From: Sedimentibacter sp. MB35-C1 | Lineage (GTDB): Bacteria; Bacillota; Clostridia; Tissierellales; Sedimentibacteraceae | Assembly (NCBI RefSeq): GCF_030913635.1 | Contig: NZ_CP133188.1 | Location: forward strand, 434,001-498,000 | DNA length: 64,000 nt | Direction: 5' to 3' | Shown: piece after piece, positions 54,795 through 63,611 of the stretch | How the letters are laid out: every line of letters starts with the position of its first letter | Numbering within the stretch: the first letter of the stretch is position 1 | The notes under the pieces: model-generated | Seen by the model: only the letters and a program-made list of their open reading frames with translations | Told to the model about the DNA's origin: nothing | The model's database searches: none | Made by a program: the position numbers and the translations under genes

Positions 54795-55727
54795 CTATTG
54801 AATTATTTTTATTATAGCTTCAGGTAAGTATTTAATAATATCACCTGCAGTTAACGAATATTCCCCCAAGCACTCTGCTCCCATATCTCCGGCCATACCA
54901 TGCAAGTAAACAGCAGCTCTGAGTGCATTTTTTATCTCTATTTGCTGTCCTATTAATGAAGCAATTATTCCCGTCAGTACATCTCCGCTGCCGGCTGTTG
55001 CCATTCCAGGGTTTCCAGTAGTATTAATAAATGCTTCACCATCTGGACATGCAATTACTGTACGTGCGCCCTTTAACACAAGAAATACATTATATTTTTG
55101 TGAAAACTCGGAAGATTTTTCGATTATATCATTACTTAAATAGCTAATATCATTTTTTAACAATCTTGCCATTTCCCCGTAGTGCGGCGTCAAAACAACA
55201 AGCTGCTCGTGACCTAACAGTTTATTTAAGTCAAGCTTATTTATTCCCTCGGCGTCAATAACCAACGGCTTTAAGCAATTACTCAAAAGATAATTCAGTA
55301 TTCCGTCATAATTAATTATATTACTGCAACCCGAACCTGTTGCCACTACATCAGAATAAGCAATTATCTCTTGTTTAAGCTTTTCAAAAGAAAAATCGTG
55401 TGCATTATAAGTACATGTTATTGCTTCTAATGCCATGGACTCAACTACACAATATATTTCATCCGGTATAAAAGCTTTAACCAAGCCTGAGCCGCATTTA
55501 AGTGCAGCATTAAGATTAAGAACCGCCGCACCTGCCATTCCCTTAGAACCGGAGATGAATCCCACTTTGCCATATGTTCCCTTGTGAGAATTTCTGCAAC
55601 GTTTCTTAATAATACCTTTAATATCATTTAGTTCGGTCAAATGTACAAAATTGTTATCATTAAATTCCACAATCGGAATTTTATCTGTATTGCCTAGAAT
55701 GAAATTATCTAAATTTTTTTTAATCAT
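54795..55727 (-). CDS. nnrD: ADP-dependent NAD(P)H-hydrate dehydratase
   Basis: 310-residue repair enzyme that dehydrates damaged NAD(P)HX using ADP. Motifs: NSHKGTYGKVGFISGSKGMAGAA, LTPHYGEMARLL, VFLVLKGARTVIACPDG and TTGNPGMATAGSGDVLTGIIASL, all typical. The first 45 residues (with DKIPIVEFNDNNFVHLTELNDIKGIIKKR) look like the linker found between the epimerase and dehydratase halves in bifunctional Nnr proteins, but the epimerase domain is absent. The epimerase (NnrE) must be elsewhere, or this gene lost it. AGGTGAAAT precedes the ATG. Confidence 0.9.
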   Translation of the reverse strand: MIKKNLDNFILGNTDKIPIVEFNDNNFVHLTELNDIKGIIKKRCRNSHKGTYGKVGFISGSKGMAGAAVLNLNAALKCGSGLVKAFIPDEIYCVVESMALEAITCTYNAHDFSFEKLKQEIIAYSDVVATGSGCSNIINYDGILNYLLSNCLKPLVIDAEGINKLDLNKLLGHEQLVVLTPHYGEMARLLKNDISYLSNDIIEKSSEFSQKYNVFLVLKGARTVIACPDGEAFINTTGNPGMATAGSGDVLTGIIASLIGQQIEIKNALRAAVYLHGMAGDMGAECLGEYSLTAGDIIKYLPEAIIKIIQ

Positions 55728-55880
55728 ATTTCACCTGTAAACTTAACTTGATTATATTTATTTGCTAAAAAAATAATGCCACAGAACTCTAATTTTTATA
55801 ACAGCATTGTTTTACCAATATAGCTCCCAATTACTTAGGAACTTTTGCGTATTTACAAATTTTACCAAGTTTTCTTATCA

Positions 55881-56732
55881 TTATTCTAAGGTCATAGCTT
55901 CTTTAACAAAATCAATAGTCACCCAGTTTTCTTCTGTCCATCTTTTGTTTATGCCATTTATATAGGTAAACTCTTCATACTTTTCAGAATCTATCGATAA
56001 TTCAACTATAATACCTACATATGAGTTTATATCTGCCCGATCTGTTAAATTTGTTTCAATAATTTCTTTTATTAAATCTATATCGTCTTTGCCTAATTTT
56101 TCATTAGTTATAATTTTAAACATTATGGCATATCCCTTAAAAGGTTTTACTGTAACTATATTGAGATTTCTATTTAATTCTTTACTAATTTTATTCATGA
56201 CATTTAATGAATAGTCATCATTATAATTTCTAGAATCTATATTAATTGACATATTTTCATAATATTCAAAATTATTCGAGTTAAAATCATATTCGTCGTA
56301 GATTAAAAGCTTATCGATAGTAAAAATCCTTAGGACACACGAGTCATATTTCACCCTTTTATTATATAAATCTCCATATGGAATTGGATAGGAACCATAT
56401 TGCTTTAATACTAAAATTTTTGTAAAATAAAGTTCTATATTTTTTATATCATTAGCATTTAAATTATCGTTAAAGTAAACATTAATATTCAATTTATCGT
56501 CAACGAGATAACAAAGGCTGTTATCAATATTTTCTATTTGAAAAAATGTCTTAAATATATTTACTGCATTTTCATCTACTATATAAATTTTATCATTTTC
56601 TTCGGTAGTATCAAAGTAGTTACTAGGGGTTTGTATTTCATTAAACATTAATGATTTTTTTGAATCATTGCAAGAAGTAAAAATTATAATTATCATTAAA
56701 CCAAAAATTAATTGTGTATATTTTTTATACAT
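55881..56732 (-). CDS. Lipoprotein of unknown function
   Basis: 283 residues. A hydrophobic N-terminus ends in a lipobox (IIFTSC, Cys about residue 21), followed by an Asn/Asp/Ile-rich chain with several predicted strands and no motif I recognise. It carries no repeats. The sequence is very AT-rich, as are the other orphan lipoproteins nearby (59220-60230, 61760-62764), which suggests that this stretch is accessory DNA. A GGAGG-type site precedes the ATG. Confidence 0.65.
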   Translation of the reverse strand: MYKKYTQLIFGLMIIIIFTSCNDSKKSLMFNEIQTPSNYFDTTEENDKIYIVDENAVNIFKTFFQIENIDNSLCYLVDDKLNINVYFNDNLNANDIKNIELYFTKILVLKQYGSYPIPYGDLYNKRVKYDSCVLRIFTIDKLLIYDEYDFNSNNFEYYENMSINIDSRNYNDDYSLNVMNKISKELNRNLNIVTVKPFKGYAIMFKIITNEKLGKDDIDLIKEIIETNLTDRADINSYVGIIVELSIDSEKYEEFTYINGINKRWTEENWVTIDFVKEAMTLE

Positions 56733-56961
56733 AATACCTCCTTACAAAATTAGAAAATTAAATACCAGTCAGTAACATTGAGTCTTTGCATTATAATGCC
56801 ATAGTATTGCAGTTAAGCCTTATAATTAAGGATACTATATAAATTATACATTTTCAAATTATAATTTACAAATACTATAATTTTCGAGTTTTGGATCGGC
56901 TATAATAAACTGGACAGAAATTTTAAGGTCATGTACAATCAGAATATAATAAACAAGGAGC
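56733..56961. other. Intergenic, left flank of the IS3 remnant
   Basis: Mostly AT-rich DNA. From about 56905 the sequence ACTGGACAGAAATTTTAAGG may be the eroded left end of the element that follows. Confidence 0.35.
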
Positions 56962-57240
56962 ATGACCATGCCAGAATCAAAAAACAGAAAACAACGTCGT
57001 ACTTTTACTACAGAATTTAAAAGCCAAATAGTACTGTTATATCAAAACGGTAAAAGAAAATGCGATATAATAAGTGAATATGATATTAGAGTCGGCAAAA
57101 GCTGGAACTATATATGTGTGCTTATGACCTTTTTAATCGTAAAATAATTGGTTATAGTGCTGGCCGAAATAAAGATGCAGATTTAGTAGCAAGAGCTTTT
57201 GCCACAGTTAAAGCAAACCTGTACCCTAAAGCCCCTATTA
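56962..57240 (+). pseudogene. IS3-family transposase remnant with internal deletion
   Basis: The first 45 codons match the helix-turn-helix start of an IS3-type OrfA (RRTFTTEFKSQIVLLYQNGKRKCDIISEYDI). The DNA then jumps straight into the integrase domain of OrfB in another frame (YLYVCAYDLFNRKIIGYSAGRNKDADLVARAFATVKANL). Everything between, most of OrfA and the first part of OrfB with the first catalytic Asp, is missing. The frame continues briefly and ends in unrelated sequence, so the right end is lost too. A dead element. Confidence 0.8.
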
Positions 57241-57325
57241 ACAAAACAAATATTAAAAACAAAATATTATATCTGTTAGATAAAATTTTTTTCATAATAA
57301 AGCACCTCTTCCATTTTAATTCAAC

Positions 57326-57360
57326 AAAAAATTAATGCCTTTACGGTGGCATTAATTTTT
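57326..57360. terminator. Bidirectional terminator
   Basis: AAAAATTAATGCC and its complement form a 13-bp stem with an eight-base loop and T/A runs on both sides, just before the SHOCT gene's end. Confidence 0.85.
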
Positions 57361-57375
57361 TATAAACTAATTATA

Positions 57376-57609
57376 TTATTTTCTTAATTGTGTTTTTTTC
57401 TGATTGTATTCTTCTTCAGTTATTTCTCCTCTGGCATATCTTTCATTTAAAATATTTAAAGCATTGTTATTTGAACGGCCATTAGTCTTAGTTGATAGCT
57501 GAAAATAATTAATCAGAGCTACAATTCCTAATACCGTTAATACAACTGCGCCTATCATTATGAACCAGCCCCACCCATAGCCCATCATTCCATATCCATA
57601 TCCCATCAT
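57376..57609 (-). CDS. Small membrane-anchored SHOCT-domain protein
   Basis: 77 residues. It begins with a Gly/Tyr/Met-rich stretch (MMGYGYGMMGYGWGW), has one membrane helix (about 15-36), and ends in a SHOCT domain (ALNILNERYARGEITEEEYNQKKTQL). GGAG precedes the ATG. Such proteins are often found near metal-handling genes; a Csp-like copper protein lies 350 bases away on the same strand. The Met-rich front end fits this idea but does not prove it. Confidence 0.8.
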   Translation of the reverse strand: MMGYGYGMMGYGWGWFIMIGAVVLTVLGIVALINYFQLSTKTNGRSNNNALNILNERYARGEITEEEYNQKKTQLRK

Positions 57610-57959
57610 AGTACCAACTCCATTTGATTATTATTTTTATACTTAACACCAATTTTAAAAATTATGAATAACTATTTTCTTCAAAATATCACTTTTTAGA
57701 TTAGTAACCTCGAAGAACTTGTGAAGCAAAGTTATTATTTATATAAAGTGCTTTTTTGTTACTATTTATTATCATTAATTTTTAAATTTCTAAATTCAAT
57801 AACTTTATATATAATTTCAATAAACAGTTAAGATTATTCAAAAATTAAATTTTAAATATTGTCAAATATAAATACCCCTTAAGAAGTTATGAAATATAAA
57901 AACAGTATTCGGTAAATAATTATTGAATACTGTTTTTGATATAACCTCTTTTTTACTGA
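57610..57959. other. Intergenic region upstream of the SHOCT gene
   Basis: 350 AT-rich bases. The only structure seen is the terminator of the Csp-like gene at 57898-57937. Confidence 0.55.
57898..57937. terminator. Terminator of the Csp-like gene
   Basis: AAAAACAGTATTC and GAATACTGTTTTT form a perfect 13-bp stem around a 14-base loop. Confidence 0.88.
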
Positions 57960-58307
57960 TTAAACTAATGCACCAGCCATTTTTCTGCATTCATCTGCAC
58001 ACATACGGCAAATATCTGCACACTTCTTGCAATGATCATCTTTAAACATAGCGCATTCTTCAGCGCATTTATCACAAATTTTAGCACACACATTACAATG
58101 TTCTGATGTAAAGCTACCCACCATTGACATTGTTGCAGCAGACATTTGACACATCATAGCGCATTCTACCAGAATTTTAACACAGTTCTTTCTTGCATTT
58201 AAATCCGGTTCATTTAAACATGCATTAAAGCATTCAAAGCATGCTTGTGCACATTTATTACATGCATCTATGCATGACTGCATATGATTATTTGTTACTA
58301 TACCCAT
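57960..58307 (-). CDS. Four-helix-bundle copper-binding protein (Csp-like)
   Basis: 115-residue Cys-rich protein. Sixteen or so Cys occur in CxxC/CxxxC spacing along helices (CIDACNKCAQACFECFNAC, CAMMCQMSA, CNVCAKICDKCAEECA, CKKCADICRMCADECR), the pattern of Csp proteins that line a four-helix bundle with thiols to store Cu(I). No signal peptide, so a cytosolic Csp3-type store is likely. A ribosome binding site (AAAGGA) precedes the ATG. Confidence 0.9.
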   Translation of the reverse strand: MGIVTNNHMQSCIDACNKCAQACFECFNACLNEPDLNARKNCVKILVECAMMCQMSAATMSMVGSFTSEHCNVCAKICDKCAEECAMFKDDHCKKCADICRMCADECRKMAGALV

Positions 58308-58639
58308 CGATATTTATCCTTTCTTTTATATTTTTAATATAAAAGTATTATTTGAAATTCTTTGGTTTTTATACTTACGATTTATCTAATTTAAGATATT
58401 CACAAGTATATTTTATTTACCTTCTCACTAATCTTGACTATTTCAATCACCTAACAACATAAGCATCATTACATCATCATAATAGGAGGAAGCTACTATC
58501 TTGTTCTAAAGATTTGTAAGATTTGGACATCAAGTAGCGGATACAGTTTTACATAAAGTAAGTCCTGTTAAATTGTCCATATTAAGATTTTTCTTTAATA
58601 ACTTATTAGAATTTTTTAATATGTGATATTTTTTTCACC
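58308..58639. other. Intergenic region
   Basis: 332 bases. An AGGAGG followed by only a two-codon frame occurs near 58483; I see no supportable gene here. Confidence 0.5.
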
Positions 58640-58777
58640 TCATTTCTTATTACTAGTATTAGCTTGTGTTGTATTTTTCGGTTTATTTAAATCACAGCAA
58701 TCCATTCTACCTGTTCCAAAAGTTTTTTTATTCTCTTCTGCCAATCTGTCAAGCCAATTTTTAATGAATTTAAACAT
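58640..58777 (-). CDS. LDCC-motif-like small putative metal-binding protein
   Basis: Predicted 45-residue protein starting MFKFIKNWLDRLAEENKKTF, with GTGRMDCCDLNKP in its second half and a polar tail. AAAGGAG lies 9-10 bases upstream of the ATG. This pattern (a basic amphipathic start, then G-R-L-D-C-C-D-L-N) matches, from memory, a family of small clostridial peptides called LDCC-motif proteins, with Met in place of the Leu. It lies next to the Csp-like gene, consistent with a metal role. The opposite strand has a longer open frame here, which I consider a shadow. Confidence 0.72.
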   Translation of the reverse strand: MFKFIKNWLDRLAEENKKTFGTGRMDCCDLNKPKNTTQANTSNKK

Positions 58778-59219
58778 TAAAACCACTCCTTTCTATTTTT
58801 ATATTATTTTTTATAAAATACTAATTATTTCATCAACTTTTTCATCATTTCTATCCTCTTTAATTGCTTCTTTTGACAATGATAAATATGTTGTTTTAAA
58901 ATCAATACATTTGATTACTTTAATAGTGATTATGCTGCTATTAATTTAACTGTATGAATAGTATTCACTATAACAATATTTTTAATAATATCTTCTAACA
59001 TATATCTCGCAAATTCAATTTTTACAGTCACTTTTGTAACGAGTTTTGTATAATATTTGTAACAAAAAAGCATGTAATTTATTAAAAATTTACATGCTTT
59101 TTTGCGTTAAATTAGTTCGTATAATTTGAATTATGCCTAATAATTCAAATACAGATTGGAATTTAATATTGAATACAATACAGAATACAAATATAAATAT
59201 AAATCAAGTAGCTGTTCAC
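58778..59219. other. Intergenic region
   Basis: 442 bases. A minus-strand open stretch at about 58810-58950 (ending KEDRNDEKVDEIISIL) has no start codon and may be a gene remnant. A strong terminator lies at 59064-59103. Confidence 0.5.
59064..59103. terminator. Bidirectional terminator
   Basis: AAAAAAGCATGTAA and TTACATGCTTTTTT form a 14-bp perfect stem around a 12-base loop. Confidence 0.85.
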
Positions 59220-60230
59220 TTAATTCAATGTACTAAAACGAACAACATATACCGGTTCATTGTTGTTATAAAACACAACAACATTGTGATTGCGTTCCAT
59301 ACTTAATTGATTTGGTTTAAGCGAAGTCATTTGTAAAAACACATCAACACTACCCGTATTATCAACTAATTTAGCGCTTAAGTACTTATCCTTGTTTGGC
59401 ATTAAATAGTTTGAGTTAATATTCATTAATGCTGTTGGTACTTTTTTATTTTCTTTAATATTTTTCAATTGACCTTTAATAACAAAGTGTTGTGATACAA
59501 TATCTGATTTATTTTCAACCGGTATGTCTTCTTTTACTGACTCTTTCATTTCTACTATAGTACTGTTATATATATTAATATTATCAATTTCGGCAGTATT
59601 TTTCCAAGCTTCATTTCTCGAATTTAAATAAGTTTCATATCCTTCATCAGGAATAATTAGCATGGATATAGTTTGATTATTTTTACTTACTCTTAAATGG
59701 TCATTACCTACCCTTTTGTTCCAAAAAAAGCTATTATTATAATTTTTTTCATCAAGATAATAATCAAGCAATTTATCTAATTCTTTATCTAATTCTTTTT
59801 TATTTCCATAGAATATACCAGCGAGTTCAAATTGTTTTGATAGCTCATTATAAAAAAAATCATTAACTTGTTCTGATGATAATGTTTTTGGTAAATACCA
59901 AGACAAGTTTAGAACCTTATGATTATCTCTATCTTGAGAACTAATTCCAAATGTTATATTATCATCATTTCTTAAAGTTGCTATATTTATTGTAACATTA
60001 TTTAATGCTGGAACATTTATTGAATCATCAATAGTATTGCTATCTACTATAACCATATCTATTCCCTGTTCAGCCAATACCTTTTCTATATCTTCAGTTT
60101 TCAAAGGAAATTGATATTGATAATCATTTATGGGATTTGTTCCGAAGGCAATAACTATACCTACTACAATAACAATTACGGCTACAACCCAAAATGATAC
60201 CTTCTTAAAAATATTATTGTTTATATTCAT
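59220..60230 (-). CDS. Membrane-anchored protein of unknown function
   Basis: 336 residues. One N-terminal membrane helix (VSFWVVAVIVIVVGIVIAFG, about 11-30) and a long outside domain with a Lys/Glu-rich middle (KKELDKELDKLLDYYLDEK). The C-terminal 100 residues contain strands such as QHFVIKGQLKNIKENKKVP that could be an OB- or Ig-like fold. AGGGGGAAGCA precedes the ATG. No family recognised and no operon partner. Confidence 0.62.
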   Translation of the reverse strand: MNINNNIFKKVSFWVVAVIVIVVGIVIAFGTNPINDYQYQFPLKTEDIEKVLAEQGIDMVIVDSNTIDDSINVPALNNVTINIATLRNDDNITFGISSQDRDNHKVLNLSWYLPKTLSSEQVNDFFYNELSKQFELAGIFYGNKKELDKELDKLLDYYLDEKNYNNSFFWNKRVGNDHLRVSKNNQTISMLIIPDEGYETYLNSRNEAWKNTAEIDNINIYNSTIVEMKESVKEDIPVENKSDIVSQHFVIKGQLKNIKENKKVPTALMNINSNYLMPNKDKYLSAKLVDNTGSVDVFLQMTSLKPNQLSMERNHNVVVFYNNNEPVYVVRFSTLN

Positions 60231-60967
60231 TGCTTCCCCCTCACTATTTTGGATACTTTATTTAATATTTTTTAGATACCAAAGCTTCATTAAATTCTAC
60301 TAATTTTATTTGTTCGTTTTTAGCTAATTCAACTAAATCCTGTGCTTCTGCATATACAAGAATACCGTAATATTTTACAGTTGGATATAATATTACTTAT
60401 CCGTCGTAATACAACATACCATAATTGTAACTTTTTTACAATTTAAAAGCAAATTTTAAGCAGCATATTTTTTTCAAATTCTCCACGAGAGACTACATAA
60501 AGATTTTGAAGTATCAATTATAAGAAACGAAATTGGCAAAAAGGAGAATATGCTATTCAACAATCTTGCACAATTGGTACGCCTCTTTCTGATATTAATT
60601 TAAATTAGAATTAAAAACACAAAAGACACCAACCCTTTACAGTCAGTGCCTCTCATCAAGTGGTTAATTACATATTGCTTACTTTTTCATGGTCATGTGC
60701 TTCTTTATATTTTAAGCGAGTAGCTTTACCTCCCCGAATCTTAGGGGGTAAAATGGTATTAATACTATGTGTAAATTTCAATATTTTCATAGAATTCCAT
60801 ACATTTTTATTAATACCGTTTTATACTGTTCTCTACAAAAATTTGCCCAGAATTTGCCCGAAGCTATTTTAGAATATATACAAATATTGTAATATTATTC
60901 CTCAATTATATTTTTTAAAAGCTTAGAACATATTCTTACTTGTTAAACCTTTATCTTAATTCCTCAA
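60231..60967. other. Gene-poor region with repeat copy 1
   Basis: About 740 bases. It contains the first copy of the 96-bp direct repeat and, on the minus strand just before it, GGGCAAATTCTGGGCAAAT. A minus-strand frame through the repeat reads LPPKIRGGKATRLKYKEA and ends at SNM, resembling a gene's 3' end without a preserved upstream part. Confidence 0.5.
60640..60735. repeat. 96-bp perfect direct repeat, copy 1
   Basis: Identical over 96 bases to 63218-63313, with similar bases on both sides (for example AAAAGACAC to the left). On the minus strand it encodes the end of a protein (GGKATRLKYKEAHDHEKVSNM is too long to be chance coding in both copies with the same upstream residue pattern). 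Confidence 0.9.
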
Positions 60968-61363
60968 TTAGTTCATTAAAAGGTCTTCCTTTAACATTGC
61001 CAGAATAACGATTGTAGTTTCCTCACCATTTAATAAAGTATGAAATAAATATACCGGTTGTAAGAATCCTTTAGAATCAATCATGTAATCTAATATTACT
61101 TTAGTTATATCAATTTTCTTAATATTAATGGATGAATTACTTAACTTAAATTTTCCAGTTTTTAATTTATCATAAGCTTCTACTTCACTAATAATTTCTA
61201 TATCTTTTTCTTTTTTATAAGTAACTAAATTATTAGATATATACTTAATATCGCCATCGCTGTAATATGTACAAGACTAAATTCCATCGACCAAAGAATC
61301 ATCTCTACTTTCCAAATCCACAGTCCACTCATAACTTCCTGCATCTGATGAAATATGCTTAAC
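60968..61363 (-). pseudogene. Decayed reading frame after vanZ
   Basis: In a frame different from vanZ, the minus strand reads VKHISSDAGSYEWTVDLES, then a TAG at 61279-61277, then CTYYSDGDIKYISNN and on for another 85 codons (ending VILAMLKEDLLMN). Codon pattern and composition look coding on both sides of the stop. This looks like an extracellular domain, possibly once fused to the VanZ part or a separate gene, now broken by a frame change and a stop. Confidence 0.6.
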
Positions 61364-61818
61364 CTATTGTTCTTTTGTTTGCGCAACATTTCAGTAGCGC
61401 TCATTTTAATAATATATCCAATGGCTGTTCCTAAAATGTTATTAAAAATATCATCTATATCAAAAATACCAAATTCAGTTAAATACTGTAAGCATTCAAT
61501 TATTAATGTAATGATAAGACCCACAAATAAGGTCCATAGTATATTATTAAATTTCTTATGAATAATAGGCAAAAAAATTCCTAGTGGAACAAATAATAAT
61601 ATATTCAGAATAATAAACTGCCAATTCCTTTGATTAAAGGAGTTCCAGGCTTCTATATATGTACTTATAAAGTGGAAATTTACATTTCCGTAAATACCAG
61701 ACCTCCTATTTAAAAAAGTAACTCCTATAACCATAATTATATATCTCATAAACAATGTACTAATAATTACTTGTCTTAATTTCACTTTGGATAATAACAC
61801 AGTATGGTTCTGGTGCAT
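61225..61818 (-). CDS. VanZ-family membrane protein (C-terminus probably altered)
   Basis: 197 residues. The VanZ core is clear: NILLFVPLGIFLPIIHKKF, then FVGLIITLIIECLQYLTEFGIFDIDDIFNNILGTAIGY. Four membrane helices. VanZ proteins are linked with resistance to glycopeptides and lipopeptides, but most are uncharacterised. After about residue 145 the chain (RQKNNRLSIFHQMQEV onwards) does not look native, because a different frame there has coding character. The start is uncertain: the 61818 ATG lies inside the upstream lipoprotein gene and has no clear ribosome binding site; 61749 is an alternative. Confidence 0.68.
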   Translation of the reverse strand: MHQNHTVLLSKVKLRQVIISTLFMRYIIMVIGVTFLNRRSGIYGNVNFHFISTYIEAWNSFNQRNWQFIILNILLFVPLGIFLPIIHKKFNNILWTLFVGLIITLIIECLQYLTEFGIFDIDDIFNNILGTAIGYIIKMSATEMLRKQKNNRLSIFHQMQEVMSGLWIWKVEMILWSMEFSLVHITAMAILSIYLII

Positions 61819-62764
61819 CTATTATTCTAACAATATGAAACCTACACTTTGATAATTCACTTTCTGACAAAGGCGTAGGCATAATATAAACTGGTAATTT
61901 GCCTGTTTCATCCACTAACCATCCTTTTTGATATAAATCTACATTAGCTGGATATCCGTGATAAAATGCACTTGGATTTATATCATCATCATTGATGCAT
62001 AGGTTTTCAAGATATCCTGATATGAGAAAATCACCAGATGGTGTAGAATTTAAAATATCAACTTCAGATACAGTATATACTGCCTCTTCTTTCTTATATA
62101 ATTTAATTTTTCCTTGAGTTTTATAATCAAATGCCAGTGCCACCGGATCAAAGAAAGTCACACTATAAGGTATATATTGATTAAAAGCAGAATGCCACGT
62201 AAACTCCACATGACAAAAAATATCATTTTGTCTTCCCCACCAATTAATATGATTTAAATGTTGACCATTTTTTTTGTATTTATTAAAATATGTCATACAT
62301 TCTTCTCTCAAACTTTCAATTGCCTCTTGCTCAAGAAGAAGTTCTCCTGCCAATGACCATATTAATGGTAAGTCTTCATTTCGGAACCTATCATATTGCT
62401 CTTGAGTTATAGCATCTTCTATTGGTAAAAATTTGTATCCAAATGTAAAATCGCCATATTTGCCTGTACTGTAGTTAAGATTTAATGTACATACAATTAA
62501 ATTCCTATGGTAGTTAATGTGATGAATAGCTATTATATCATTATCTTCTTTTTGTGATGAAAAACTCGACACAAGTCCTCCAATCCCCCAATTCAAGTTC
62601 ACCTTTTGCATTACCATCAAAAGCTCTTCTTCGTTGGGTGGGAAAGTATAGTGTTCAATAAAAGAAAGATACTCTTCTTCAGTAATATTAGTTTCAGTCC
62701 CACAAGCAGAGCATACACAAGTTAAAATTATAATAAAAAACAGCAGTTTTTTCACATATTTCAC
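61760..62764 (-). CDS. Lipoprotein of unknown function
   Basis: 334 residues with a lipoprotein signal peptide (lipobox VCSAC, Cys about 21). The rest is mixed alpha/beta with several Trp and Tyr clusters (HINWWGRQND, VEFTWHSAFNQYIPYSVTFFDPV). It shows no domain I recognise. It overlaps the vanZ frame by up to 59 bases and probably precedes vanZ in one transcript. Both genes lie between the two copies of the 96-bp repeat. Confidence 0.65.
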   Translation of the reverse strand: MKYVKKLLFFIIILTCVCSACGTETNITEEEYLSFIEHYTFPPNEEELLMVMQKVNLNWGIGGLVSSFSSQKEDNDIIAIHHINYHRNLIVCTLNLNYSTGKYGDFTFGYKFLPIEDAITQEQYDRFRNEDLPLIWSLAGELLLEQEAIESLREECMTYFNKYKKNGQHLNHINWWGRQNDIFCHVEFTWHSAFNQYIPYSVTFFDPVALAFDYKTQGKIKLYKKEEAVYTVSEVDILNSTPSGDFLISGYLENLCINDDDINPSAFYHGYPANVDLYQKGWLVDETGKLPVYIMPTPLSESELSKCRFHIVRIIDAPEPYCVIIQSEIKTSNY

Positions 62765-63611
62765 TCTCCATCCTCCAATGCGTTAATAATATTTTGATAA
62801 CTTATTAAATCTATATATTTCAAAATTGCAGTTTAAGTCTATAAGATTTCTCTCAACTAAATGGTATATCTTTTCCAAAAAAAACTCTTCATCATCACAT
62901 ATCCCTATCCTATAGTAATTCAATATTTCCCTCCCCTATATAAATTCCAAAAGATAATACTACATTCAATTATAATTTAATTATACAACTTGGTCAACTT
63001 AACAAACAATTATAACAAACAAGGGATAAATTAATTATATAGATAAAATTAAATACTATAATGTATACAATATGCAATTTTCGACATCTATTTAAAAATA
63101 CTTTTTTTAAAATTTGCCCAGACAGGATAAAAACGCATATTATAAATAAAAAAAATTTAGTGTATTTAACTTATATTTGTGTTGAAGTCAAAAAATACAA
63201 AAGACACTAACCTATTTCAGTCAGTGCCTCTCATCAAGTGGTTAATTACATATTGCTTACTTTTTCATGGTCATGTGCTTCTTTATATTTTAAGCGAGTA
63301 GCTTTACCTCCCCAAATAATAGGATGTAATATGTAATTAACACTTTATTGTTATTTCAATGTGTTTAAGGCAATGCATCTTTATTGAATAACTACATTTT
63401 ATACCATTTTATAATAAAAAATGTCCCAAAAATATCCTAACCTTTTATAGAACGCAGACCTAAAAAATTCTTTAGTCTTAAAAATGAAAAATAAACTTTA
63501 ACTTATTTCATTCTACTAATTTTGTTTTTCTCTTTGCCATAAAAATAGCCTTCTATGATTCCTTATTTAATCATAGAAAGCCATTTCATCAATTTCTATA
63601 ATTTTTTCAAC
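62765..63611. other. Gene-poor region with repeat copy 2
   Basis: About 850 bases, very AT-rich, with the second copy of the 96-bp repeat and a GGGCAAATTTT-like motif near 63109-63121 (minus strand) similar to that near copy 1. No other gene seen. Confidence 0.55.
63218..63313. repeat. 96-bp perfect direct repeat, copy 2
   Basis: Second copy of the repeat at 60640-60735, same orientation, 2578 bases apart. Upstream of it on the minus strand the frame reads LHPIIWGGKATRLKYKEA, similar to copy 1 (LPPKIRGGKATRLKYKEA), so the homology extends beyond the identical core. Confidence 0.9.

Noticed and set aside
58623-58949. 108-residue plus-strand open frame
   Set aside because: No ribosome binding site and a composition of random hydrophobic residues; the opposite strand has a short gene with a good site and a recognisable CC motif.
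60540-60605. Short peptide frame (17 codons) after AAGGAG near 60541
   Set aside because: Too short and not recognisable; another frame is equally open, so it may be a remnant or chance.
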